From positions 5,952,001 to 6,016,000 of the forward strand of contig JBHGNT010000008.1 of assembly GCA_043228905.1 (NCBI GenBank): a stretch of 64,000 nucleotides of DNA, in the 5' to 3' direction. The position numbers and the translations under genes were made by a program. Shown here piece by piece: positions 46,371 through 64,000 of this stretch. Every line of letters begins with the position of its first letter. Position 1 is the stretch's first letter. The notes beneath the pieces are model-generated. The model was given only the letters and a program-made list of their open reading frames with translations. It was not told where the DNA came from and searched no databases. Source of the DNA: Azolla caroliniana (taxonomy: Eukaryota; Polypodiophyta).

Positions 46371-47838
46371 TGCATTCACACGCATGCACAGATATATGAA
46401 TGTGTATGTCTGTTGGCCACTCTTTATTTAAGCTTCATTTTTTCGCAGATTTATGGCCAGCAGATGATACTGCCTTCCTGCATGATCCTTCTGAATTATA
46501 GGAATTCGAAATCTGCTCTAGAGAGAGAGAGACGAGCGACTGGTCTGCCTCAGGTATTCTCCTTCCCCTTCTTCCCCTTCATGCAATGTCTCGAGGTAGA
46601 GAAAGAGAGAGCTTTGTTCGTCTTCACCAGAAAAAATAAAGAAAGAATTCCATGGAATTCTGTTTAGCTTGCACACACACACACACACACAGAATTTTAA
46701 AGAAAAAAGATTTGCAATACGATGTTATAAAGGAAAAATGGTCAGAAAGATTGACCTAGATTGGAATCTTTGTGCATCGTTAATCCTGTTTCTGTTTTGC
46801 TCTAAAACTTCCTTTTTTCTCTGCAATTGGAGAGCTTGCAATTTATTATCAGGTCAGATCGATTTCTGTTGTTTACATCATCTTGTAGTAGACATGTGAG
46901 TTAAATTTTGGATCAATTTTGATTAGATCATGTTACTATGACTCAGGTTCTAGGGTTTATGTTTTAGATAATTACCAATGTAGCACAATAGATATCCAAA
47001 TGCCTCAACGTGGCCTTCGAAATTTGAGAATGACTCAATTACTATGCCATCTGTACCGCTAATTAATACTAAATAACATTAATGGCATATGTGAACATAA
47101 TTAATAAGCAAGCAACATAACTTTATGTAGCCAATTTATGTTCTAATTATGCTTGTTTGCTATAACTATAGCTATACTAAGTGCTTTTTAAGCTATTCTT
47201 TGCATGTAGCATGTTGATTGTTGATCAAATGTGCTAATATGGTATTGATTAGCTTCGCAAGAAATAAATTGTAAGTTGGTAACTTTCAGAATTGGGATGT
47301 CTTTCCGGTCAATTTTGGTAATTATAATGTTATTTTGGTAAGTTACATTTTAAAGGGTTTCAGGGTTTAGGGTTCAGCATTTATGACATATATTTACATA
47401 GAAAAGAGTTTCAGTATTTGTTCTTACAATTTTTGTTTTTTCTTGAAAGTATATCGTCCATTGGTATTAGAATTACAATGGCTGGAGGCCTTACTACAAA
47501 ATAGTCCAATATTACATATGACCATAGTCAATCTTTGTAGGTAAAGATAAGTAAGAAAGACACATAGCCAATCTTTAGAGACAAAGAAAATACAATGAAG
47601 CCATATCCTTCTCCTTTTAATGCATGTTTCATTCGTGTATTTGAAGACATGTTTGCAAAAAAATAGTTTTACTGTGATTTGCATTTGCATTATTTCAGAA
47701 TCACCTTCAAATTTTGATATTGCATTATTGAAATAGCTTGGAATTTAATTGCACTTTATATTGTACTTATTTTAATAAACGTATATTTATGAGCAGATAT
47801 TTATACTGAGTGCAATTAATTCAAGCTTTTGATGGCCG
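46371..47838. other. No recognised gene
   Basis: A stretch at 46450-46553 is bounded by TTTCGCAG and CAG-GTATTC, as an exon could be, but its frames are short and unrecognised. Degenerate TTTAGGG-like words (AGGGTTTCAGGGTTTAGGG) lie near 47356; three imperfect units are too few to call telomeric. Confidence 0.5.
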
Positions 47839-48262
47839 TTCTCTTATTACATTTACTTTTAACAACTGAACGTTCATTCTTGGCTCCCATTTGGCTACCT
47901 AGAGACATAACAAAGTCCTTATATATTGTTCCACGCGCGCGCGCACACGCACACACACACGTTAATAGTGCTACAATACAAACATCTTCCACAAAAGTTA
48001 TCATACATGGACACACATCTGTTAATAGGCCAGCAGTACAAACAACATCCGCAAAAGGTATCTATGATACATGGAACCAATCCCAAGTATTGTGATTCCT
48101 TGATGATCCGTAACAGAGCTTGCGGGAATTCTTTCCATAGAACCTCTCTCCGTTGAAGAATATAGTTACACATTGGAAGTCAAATCTCAAGTTTATGTGC
48201 CGGTGTCTAGGGGAGCGACAAGGTCACTACATATACACAACCAGGAATGCTCTTTTATAATA
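47839..48262 (+). repeat. Left arm of large inverted repeat
   Basis: Starts TTCTCTTATTACATTTACTT and ends TGCTCTTTTATAATA. Its reverse complement is 52601-53085, with very few mismatches by eye outside indels. It contains two units of a roughly 60-bp repeat (GTTAATAG...ACAAAC...ATACATGGA); the right arm has three. Confidence 0.93.
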
Positions 48263-48602
48263 CAACAGATGTTAGGAGCAAGGGTCCAAGTGTGATGATC
48301 ACTCAATGCGACGTTGTGTTTGATTAGTCCGCGTCCTAGTACTTGCCTCCGACTCCGGACCTCACCTCCAATCCGAGTCGGCTAATGATGGGTTTTATTC
48401 CTTTAGGGCCACCATCCAACGAAGTGTGTATTCACACTTTGAGAGTTCAATGGCTAATGATGGGTTTCATTCCTTTAGGCTGAACTTTATAGATCCCAAT
48501 CCGGATGTCTTAAGGATGTGACAGAGTTCCACCTCCTCTTCCCTTTCTGTATAAGCATACCCTCTGATGGAACAAAAATGTTACTCATTGTCTTACTACA
48601 AT

Positions 48603-50853
48603 TCAAATCAAACTACACCCTAATTGCTTATCTATCCCTCTCTTTGCCATCATCTTCCTGATTCTTTCCATGTCATTCTCCTTCCCATCTAAAGCATACA
48701 TGTTAAAGAGCAAAACATAAGCAGATGCATTGTTTCCCTCTAAGTAGACCACGTTTTCTGCAGCTCTTTTTGCTCGTTCCATGTCACCGTGCATCCGACA
48801 AGCACCAAGTAAAGATGTCCAAACACAAGCATCAGCTTCCATTGGCATTTTGTTAATGAAATCCGCAGCTTCAGTCAAAAGACCTGCTCTCCCAAGAAGA
48901 TCAACCATGCTCCCATAATGCTCAAACGTTGGCTCTACACCATGTTCATCCCTCATTGAAGAAAAATAGAACAAGCCCTCCTCTACCAGCCCTGCGTGAC
49001 TACATGCGGAAATAAGGCTTAAAAAAGTGGTCGCATTCGGCATCACCTTCTCTTCTTGCATTTTCTTGTACAAATTCAAAGCTTCGCTACCATGTCCTTG
49101 TTGAGCGTACGCTGTGATCAGTGCTGTCCATGTGACCACATTCCATTTGTGCATATTATCAAATACCGACTGAGCCTTCTGTAAAGCGTCACATTTACCA
49201 TACATGTTGACAATGGCATTGGTAATGACGAAATCAGATTCGAGCCCAAGATTTGCAATATGGTTATGAATTGCTATGCCTTCATCTAAAACCCCAATGC
49301 AAGCACACGCAGTAAGAATACCGATAAATGTGACCTTATCAGGTTCCATGTCTTCTTCTTGCTGCATTTTCCTAAACAGCTCGAGAGCTTCATGGCCTAA
49401 TCCTTGTTGGGCATAAACTGTGATGATTGCATTCCATGATATCACCGTTTGTTGAGTGATGTTATTGAAGGCAGCTAGGGCATCATCGAGAAGTTTGCAT
49501 TTGCCATACATATTGACAAGAGCTGTCCCAGTGATAACATCGAGCTCAAACCCTTTGTATGTAACCAATGCATGGATCTCCTTGCCCTCGGCCATAGATT
49601 CGAGGTTTGCACATGCGGATAGAGCACTTATGAAAGTGACCTTATCTGGTTCCATGCCTTGTTCTTGCATTTGGTGGAAGTAATCCAAAGCTTCTCTATT
49701 GCACCCTTGCCTAGTACACTTGGTAATCATGGATGTCCATGATACCACGGTGCGCTTCTCGACTTTACCGAACATAATCCGAACGTTGGTAGGGTCTCCA
49801 CACTTCCCATACATAGTCATAAGGGCATTTCTCAATACCACATTTGATTAAAGCAATTCATCAGAGATACAAGTGTGGATAAATTTCCCATCGCTAAGGT
49901 TGTCAGGGGCAACACATGCACTCAATGCATTGATGAATGTGATCGCGTTTGGTTTCACATCTCGTGCCCGCATCTCTGATAAGAGCCTCAGAGCCTCATG
50001 GTGGCGTCCTTTCCTAACAAAAGCTCCCATGAGGGAGTTATAAGCTGCCACATCAAGAGCAACACTAACCTTGCTAAATACAATCTTAGCTTGATCAACA
50101 TCTCGACATCGGCCATACATGTCGATAAGTCCAGTGGCAACCATAATGTCAGTGTGCAATCCAGCCCCCACAGCCAAGGTGTGAACGTGCTCGCCCTCTA
50201 CGAGGGAGGCAGCATGGGAACATGCCTTGAGACATATGATGAATGTGACCCTGTCTGGACTAACATCCTCTGTTACCATTTGTGTGAGCATTTCAAGGGC
50301 CTTTCATATGTGCTGTGTCTCTTCTTGAGCAGGAGGCGGCACTCTTTGGGCTTGACTGGACACTTCCTGGGTGGAAAGATGTGGCACTTTTTTGGCATGA
50401 TGTGGTACAACTTGAGTATCACCTTGAATTTCCTGCACATGATGTGACACTTCTTGGGCATGACGTAGTGATTCTTGGGCATAAGTAAGCAATTCTCCAG
50501 CATGAACTGACACCTTTTGGGCATAATGTGGCACCTCTTTGGGGTGAGGTTGAACTTTCTGAACATGGCAAGGCACTGCTTGGGATGATGTCTCTCATCT
50601 TGGGCATTGGCATATGCACCCATCATGGTGTTCCAAGAGACCACATCTCTCTTATGAACTTGTTAAACAAAACACTAGTATTTGAGATTTCCATGGATTT
50701 TGCATACCTGTGCAGGAGGACATTAGCCAGATGGGTTTTCTGATCCAGCCCAAAACAGACCATTCGAGCATGAAGAAGCAGGCATTGTTGAGGAGAAGGA
50801 AGAAGAAGAGAGTGCGATTGAAGAAGAAAAGCTATGGTTTCTTCTTCGGCCAT
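48603..50853 (-). pseudogene. PPR (PLS class) pseudogene
   Basis: Pentatricopeptide repeat proteins bind organelle RNA. Read from ATG at 50853: LHARMVCFGLDQKTHLANVLL, then a one-base frameshift near 50660 before RDVVSWNTMMGAYA. A 21-bp minisatellite occupies about 50325-50575, then a TGA at 50304-50306, EALEMLTQM-like text, a TAA at 49848-49850, and a long open stretch 49841-48603 with P, L and S motifs (NALMTMYGKCG, VVSWTSMI, GMEPDKVTFISALSAC). It ends YVLLFNMYALDGKENDMERI...GCSLI, inside an E motif with no E+ or DYW domain. No introns, as usual for this class. The 412-residue downstream frame could still be translated. It lies between the arms of the large inverted repeat. Confidence 0.9.
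50325..50575 (-). repeat. 21-bp minisatellite inside the PPR frame
   Basis: About ten diverged units read as 7-residue repeats: M-P-K-K-C-H-I and variants in one frame, A-Q-E-V-S-H-H in the PPR frame. On the plus strand the unit reads like TTCTTGGGCATGATGTGGCAC. It separates the first PPR motif from the second. Confidence 0.88.
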
Positions 50854-51632
50854 CACGTCACTTCCCTCTAAAAGAAGGAAGGATTGCTGCTAACTCCACC
50901 ATTTCCTATAGATTTCTCGGGTGGGTCCTTCAAAAGGAAATAGCTCCATGGACAGCAGGAAGCTTTGCCATATGTATGTATAGACATTTCTCACTCTGCC
51001 AAGCCTCAAGAACAGTATGTACTCTACTCTACCTGAGTTCATGAGAGAGAGTGAGGTGAAGATACGGTTCATAAGTGAGTGAGATAAGTGAATGAATATA
51101 ACTTATATAAGTTATGACCATAGATAGCTAGCTAGTTCATAAGTCATGCCAAATTTAGAGAACCCAAGTTGGACCAAACATCCTGGGGCTTGGAAGTCGG
51201 GCCCATGCTTCGTTTTCAGTGGCAGTTCCACATTGGGAGTGTGGCAATGCTACGCGAAAAACGTTTCAAATTTAGCCCAATTATATTGATGAAATTTGAA
51301 TGTCCCATCCAATTTGATGAGAGTAATATTTATGCCTTTGATATTCTCTCCCTCTCGTTTCGAGTTTCTCTTTTTTGAGTTAAAGGTGCGAACTTCGTAT
51401 GTGCTCCTCTTCCTTGAAACCGGATCAGTCGATCCAAAAAAATCCTTAATAGATTGAAGATATCATATGTTCACAACTTGGACAACAACTCTGTGGTGTA
51501 CCTATTCAGTCCCAAATGGGACACAATTCCAAAACTTATTGGGACTCACCAAGGGGCCTTGTCCTAGTCCCAAAAGGTGCACCACCGTTGTCTCCCCCAA
51601 ACCTGTCCCAATGGGCACTCCCAATGACCATC

Positions 51633-51729
51633 TTTGGTCTTATTTGAGGAAAGAAGTCTCAAATAATACCAATGAACTAATTCTATATATGTCTATGTCA
51701 TCCCTAGGCCATAGTCTCCAACATAACAC
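51633..51729 (+). repeat. Left arm of smaller inverted repeat
   Basis: Starts TTTGGTCTTATTTGAGG and ends TCTCCAACATAACAC. Its reverse complement is 52481-52598. The outer 40 bases also fold back on themselves (TTGGT.TTATTTGAG against CTCAAATAATACCAA). Confidence 0.85.
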
Positions 51730-52174
51730 CCTCGATTATAATGTGAGGTCTGGCGTACGCCGCAGACACGAGGGAGTTACTTGTAAGAGGTAAAGAGGCA
51801 ACAAACAGAGAGATTGGAATCTATGCGTTGAGATATGTTAAGTATTATCGGTCACAGGACAACGTAGGCATGGTGGGAGAGCAGACCATGCACGCTTTGC
51901 GTCGTTTCGTGCCCATCAACATTCCACCGGGCCACAGAGAGGGAGGAAAGGTCGTGGTTACGTATTATATGTGAGTTTTGCGGACATGTGTCGACCATGT
52001 TGCGTCGGCCTACGGTGCCCAAACCAGAACGTGTAGATTGTTGCGCACATGGTAATAGCCCATCCATGAGCCTTGCTCAAGAATCGAATATACACGGGTA
52101 GGGGGTGCAATGATTGCGCTCTGACTAGGTACGTGTGAATGAACGCACGTTACCGATAAATTATTGTAATGTCC
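51730..52174. other. Unique core of the smaller inverted-repeat element
   Basis: About 440 bp, more GC-rich than its surroundings, no recognised gene. With its arms and the tandem array it forms a unit of about 0.97 kb that looks like a non-autonomous DNA element, but no target duplication was confirmed. Confidence 0.4.
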
Positions 52175-52505
52175 GAGACTATGGACTATGGACTAGGGAT
52201 GACATACATACATACATGTACATAATGTAGATATATGTGTTACGTTGGAGACTAGGGACAACATGCATACATATGTACATGACGTAGATATATTGTGTTA
52301 TGTTGGAGACTATGGACTAGGGATGACACACATACATATGTACATAATGTAGATATATGTGTTACGTTGGAGACTAGGGACAACATGCATACATATGTAC
52401 ATGACGTAGATATATTGTGTTATGTTGGAGACTATGGACTAGGGATGACACACATACATATGTACATAACGTAGATATATGTGTTATGTTGGAGATTGTG
52501 GCCTA
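52175..52505. repeat. 122-bp higher-order tandem repeat
   Basis: Two related subunits alternate: GGAGACTATGGACTAGGGATG... (about 64 bp) and GGAGACTAGGGACAACATGC... (about 58 bp). Both end in GTAGATATAT(T)GTGTTA(C/T)GTT. The order is A-B-A-B-A, period about 122 bp. Confidence 0.88.
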
Positions 52506-52598
52506 GGGATGACATAGACATATATAGAATTAGTTCCTTGGTCTTTGACCATCTTTGGTCTTATTTTAGACTTCTCTCCTCAAATAAGACCAAACTTT
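52481..52598 (-). repeat. Right arm of smaller inverted repeat
   Basis: Reverse complement of 51633-51729 with about 20 extra bases. Its outer end stops two bases before the inner end of the large right arm at 52601. Confidence 0.85.
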
Positions 52599-52600
52599 GG

Positions 52601-53085
52601 TATTATAAAAGAGCATTCCTGGTGTTGTGTATATGTAGTGACCTTGTCGCTCCCCTAGACATCGGCACATAAACGTGAGATTTGACTTCCAATGTGTAAC
52701 TATATTCTTCAGCGGAGAGGGGTTCTATGGAGAGAATTCCCGCAAGCGCTGTTACAGATCATCAAGGAATCACAATACTTGGGATTGGTTCCATGTATCA
52801 TAGATACCTTTTGCGGATGTTCTTTGTACAGTTGGCCTATTAACATATGTGTGTCCATGTATGATGCCTTTTGGGATGTCGTTTGTACTGTGAGACCATT
52901 AACCGATGTGTGTCCATGTATGATAACTTTTGTGGAAGATGTTTGTATTGTAGCACTGTTAACGTGTGTGTGCGTGGAACAATATGTATATGTGTAAGGA
53001 CTTTGTTATGTCTCTAGGTAGCCAAATGGGAGCCAAGAATGAACGTTCAGTTGTTAAAACTTAAAAAGTAAATGTAATAAGAGAA
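52601..53085 (-). repeat. Right arm of large inverted repeat
   Basis: Reverse complement of 47839-48262, longer by one extra 60-bp unit and small indels. It ends GTAATAAGAGAA at 53085, 42 bases before the start codon of the coiled-coil gene, so it occupies that gene's promoter and leader position. Confidence 0.93.
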
Positions 53086-53126
53086 ATGTTCAGGTTCCAT
53101 ATTACAGTGTAAATCAAGTTGGAGAT

Positions 53127-60419
<7,293 letters not shown>

Positions 60420-62059
60420 TCCATTTAATCTGTCAAATAAAAGATCATGTAATCCACACCTGATGAACAACCCTCAATTGTTTTTTATGCACATGCATGA
60501 TGGTCAGAATTGTTTTTAAGCAATTGTGAGGGGATCAATTTCACATCATGATTATATTAGGGAATCATTTGAAAACTATCATTACGTCCAATGAAAAGCT
60601 CATCAATACACATTTGGTTTGATGGTGATGAGGAAGACCAAGTGTCGCTATTTTCCTGCAGCCAACCTTACTTTTGTTGTCTATATATTGGTTTTTTGTA
60701 ACTTTTAAAGAGTTCCATTATGTGTGAGTGAGGATCCTTTTGAAGAGCCCTCATGGTATCATAAAAAATTATCAAACAGTCGAGAGACAAGTGGCAAAGT
60801 CAAGTTATAGCCATGTCAAATGTGGCATGTATCCTCCACGACGAATCCTCTACTCAACTTGGTCCAAACCTCAATATCTTTTTCCATTTCTACGTCATCT
60901 TTCGAAGGCTGTGCCTGTGCTTCTTGCACTTTAGTTTATGGTCACAAGTCCGACTCACAACTAGTAATTCGTACCCTGAGACCTCTTGATCGTTCCTTGT
61001 GTTTAATCACAACTAGAGATAACCATTCTAACCTTTGGGTGAATGTACCATTTGCTGCCACTGCCTCAGTAAGTGGCTTAAGTTAGGAAACCCATTACAC
61101 CTGTCAACCATCCCATCCAATGATCTACATTCAGCTTAAGACTTTCCATCAACGTCACCTAGAAGTGTTCACAAATGATTTTTTCCAAGCTGCATCAGAT
61201 TTAAGGGAAGCAAAACAAGCAATGCCCACAATTTAGGGTAACCTCCATGGCCCACTTATTATTTAGAGCACATAATAACATTTTTAAGAAGATTACTAAC
61301 AAAACAATGATAACTAAATATGAATATATGAAAAAGTATGGGCAATTCTAAAGTTACAACTCTGAAGGTTTGCCATACCGTGTATGATGAAGTAATGTGT
61401 TGTGGTACATAACCAACTGGCTAATGGACTAGAAGGGATCGTAATCAAATTATCTTATGAAGTACTGACCAAAACCTTCGAATGTGTTTCAAAATGCTTT
61501 CCAGAGGATCTGCTTTTAACCACATTACCAGATACATGAATGAGGCAACTTTCAATCTCCAGAGAATCATTCACTCCAGTCTAGACCATTCGTAAATCAA
61601 GTTTTTTGGGTGCGTACACAACAATGAAATAACCCCAGAAGAATGAAAACTGCATCTCACAAAGAAGTCTGCAAAGAAAAATGTATTCAACTTTGATGTA
61701 GTATGTTCAGCACACAAGTGAAAACAAGTTTCAAATTGCACAACTTGTTAAGATTGGGAGAGCCACAATGTAATTAATTACAAACAAATTTCCAGTAAGA
61801 TAAAAGTCAAGCTATTGGAGAGTTCCGTAGATGTTAAGATACACCAGAGTATAAGTTTTAAAAACTGCAACATTTTTCCATCCTCATCATCATTACAATC
61901 AAATATCGATTAATCTACAGCATAACCATTTTATGAGTCCTAAAGACAACCATGTTCGAATCGTTAAAAAAAATCTACTGGTGACTAGCAATAAAAAAAA
62001 AGTGCTTACAGATACATCTCGACAAAATTCACGCACAACTGTTATTATACAACGTATGA

Positions 62060-62104
<45 letters not shown>

Positions 62105-62308
62105 ATAGACATATGAGGACAATCACACCCTTTTATCACGCATCGGAGAGAACCATACTAATGAAAAACCCATCTATTTCAAACGATCGTTACATATACA
62201 ATTCCAGAGTCACAAGACTAAAGGTGGATCCATGAAACAGAACTGGGAACACCAATCAGCAAGGGAAGAAATCAAGTCAAGCGAAACGCTATGGTGATAA
62301 AAGAAAGA
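60420..62308. other. Intergenic, no recognised gene
   Basis: The first part is 3' flank of the coiled-coil gene. A frame at 60728-61086 is interrupted and unrecognised. (GA)n lies at 62063-62100. Confidence 0.55.
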
Positions 62309-62650
<342 letters not shown>

Positions 62651-62771
62651 TTAGGGTTTCCTTCTGTGTCTGTCTGTACGCGGGAGAAGGCGAAACGCTG
62701 CAGAGAAACGGAAGAAACGGGTACTGATCCTTTCTGCTTTATTCTTCATCTGGTTTGATCTGCACCGTCCA

Positions 62772-62779
62772 TTTCGCCC
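62772..62779 (+). promoter_or_regulatory. E2F-like site upstream of H4
   Basis: TTTCGCCC fits the WTTSSCSS E2F consensus, about 150 bp upstream of the H4 start codon. Confidence 0.45.
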
Positions 62780-62786
62780 CTCCAGA

Positions 62787-62797
62787 TCTAACGGCTC
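62787..62797 (+). promoter_or_regulatory. Myb/MSA-like element upstream of H4
   Basis: TCTAACGGCTC carries the TCTAACGG core of the mitosis-specific activator element. A second core, TCTAACGGTGG, lies at 62878-62888. Confidence 0.4.
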
Positions 62798-62812
62798 CCC
62801 CATATTCAATGT

Positions 62813-62820
62813 CGCGGATC
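62813..62820 (+). promoter_or_regulatory. Plant histone octamer motif
   Basis: CGCGGATC is the plant histone octamer, which supports S-phase expression. It lies about 190 bp upstream of the H4 start and works in either orientation in known promoters. Confidence 0.7.
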
Positions 62821-62955
62821 GATCCTGCTCCACATCGTTCGATGGGCGCCGCACGATGAGGCTGGCTTTGCCCACCATCTAACGGTGGAGAGCCACGGCC
62901 TCGAGAAAACACAATTATCTCATCGGAGAGGCAAACCTCCCCGATGGCTGGGCTG

Positions 62956-63413
62956 GGACACACGTTGGCTTCTCGGGACACACCCATGATGGGCAAGACC
63001 CGCGTTGGCTTCCTGGGACACACCTTTCCCGATGTGTGGGTCCCGTGTTGGCTTACCGGGGACACACCACTGATGAATGGGACCCACGTTGGCTTCCGTG
63101 GACACACCTTTCATGGATGGGTCCCATGTTGGCCTCCCAGGACACACCTCCCAATGGGTGGGTCCCATGTTGGCTTATTGGGGACACACCTCTAATGAAT
63201 GGGACCCACGTTGGCTTCCATGGACACAACTCTCATTGGGCAGTACCCGTATTGGCTTCCCTGGACACACCTCTCAATGGGTGGTACTTGTGTTCGCTTC
63301 CCTGGACGCACCTCCCAATGGGTGGGACCCATGTTGGCTTATCGGGACACACCTCTCGATGGGTAGGACCTGCATTAGCTTCCTTGGAACATGCCCCCAA
63401 TGGGTAGGGCTTG
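62956..63413. repeat. 41-bp minisatellite upstream of H4
   Basis: About eleven units resembling GGACACACCTCCCAATGGGT followed by GGGACCCATGTTGGCTT. Frames stay open on both strands because of the repeat. Some alternate units carry a GATGAATGGGACCCACG variant, hinting at a two-unit higher order. Confidence 0.9.
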
Positions 63414-64000
63414 TAGTTTCAAGTACAACTAACACACTATTGTGTGACTAGAGGACGATGCTTGCTACCCATGGATAGACATATTGTCTTTTGTTTGTCT
63501 CCCTCGCTTACTACCCTCTTTACCTTTGTTCTCAGCTATTGGACCACCTACCTTGCCCTGCCCATCAACCCCAATTTTATTCCTTTCAACATTGTTGATT
63601 TCATATATGTATGTTCTACATATATCCAATGGCATGTCATAGATTTGCATTTTCGAAAAGGGGTGGCACAAAAAGATGGGAATAGTGTGGGTCAGATGTT
63701 AATACAAACTCCGTGGCATCTTTATATCCACGATGAGTATAATTAAGGAAGAAGAGTAAAACTATGTACTTACATCTACCTTGTACAAAACAAGGTCACG
63801 AATAAATGCTTAGACTTTGCAATAGGCATTCTCGGTCATGCGTAAGACTTGCAATCGTGTCACCATGTGCCATCTACGGGCATTCCATCTGCTCGCCAGG
63901 GTTACCGATGCTACTATGAAGAAGAAGAAGAAGAAGAAGAAGAAGAAGAAGACGACGAAGAAGACTCGTTAGTAAGGGTAATAGAATCGTATACGGTACT
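63414..64000. other. No recognised gene; (GAA)n near the end
   Basis: A 100-residue frame at 63444 is unrecognised. (GAA)n runs at about 63917-63965. Confidence 0.6.

Noticed and set aside
45702-46667. 321-codon frame
   Set aside because: Mostly microsatellite-encoded Y-I-H-T repeats.
47350-47380. Interstitial telomere repeat
   Set aside because: Only about three imperfect TTTAGGG-like units; such words also occur by chance in the LTR at 1770-1850.
62944-63451. Frames of 83-124 codons in the region upstream of H4
   Set aside because: Produced by the 41-bp minisatellite; they overlap one another in several frames.

Overview
This is nuclear DNA of a land plant. The window holds a canonical plant histone H4 gene, a 17-exon gene for a coiled-coil protein with ordinary GT-AG introns, a PLS-type pentatricopeptide (PPR) pseudogene, and a TIC20-like (chloroplast import) gene fragment, all inside dense, nested, decayed retrotransposons and simple repeats. 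The style of the PPR repeats, the fungal-looking Ty3/gypsy element and the poor gene density fit a large non-seed-plant genome such as a fern. That is a guess; the sequence does not name the species.

Layout. 1-3.3 kb: copia gag-protease remnant (minus strand) and a long LTR. 3.3-8.3 kb: a Ty3/gypsy element with two 323-bp LTRs that differ at about two positions, yet with broken reading frames and no gag. 8.3-18 kb: two related copia copies, a minus-strand gypsy LTR, and a second copy of the long LTR that carries a 105-bp tandem array. 18-31 kb: a chain of copia LTR-interior-LTR-interior-LTR. Its second interior is split by a 6.4-kb DNA transposon (21831-28272, 8-bp target duplication) that carries a TIC20-like pseudogene and one exon of an S-adenosylmethionine synthetase gene. 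Its last LTR is split by a two-LTR dimer (29235-30799). 31-35.6 kb: another copia tail, a gypsy gag remnant, and a 17-bp minisatellite split by a LINE. 35.6-40 kb: mostly featureless. 41 kb: a candidate single-exon gene. 43.8-45.7 kb: two LINE 3' ends and a SINE-like unit, all ending in (GA)n. 47.8-53.1 kb: a large inverted repeat flanking the PPR pseudogene. 53.1-60.4 kb: the intact coiled-coil gene, whose start codon lies 42 bp from the right arm of that inverted repeat. 62.3-62.6 kb: histone H4 with cell-cycle promoter motifs and a 41-bp minisatellite upstream.

Only three genes look functional: the coiled-coil gene, histone H4 and, less surely, the 41-kb ORF. The rest is a layered record of insertions, and several nesting events can be ordered from target-site duplications. 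Most premature stops in the copia copies look like C-to-T changes (CGA to TGA, CAG to TAG), as expected for old methylated repeats.
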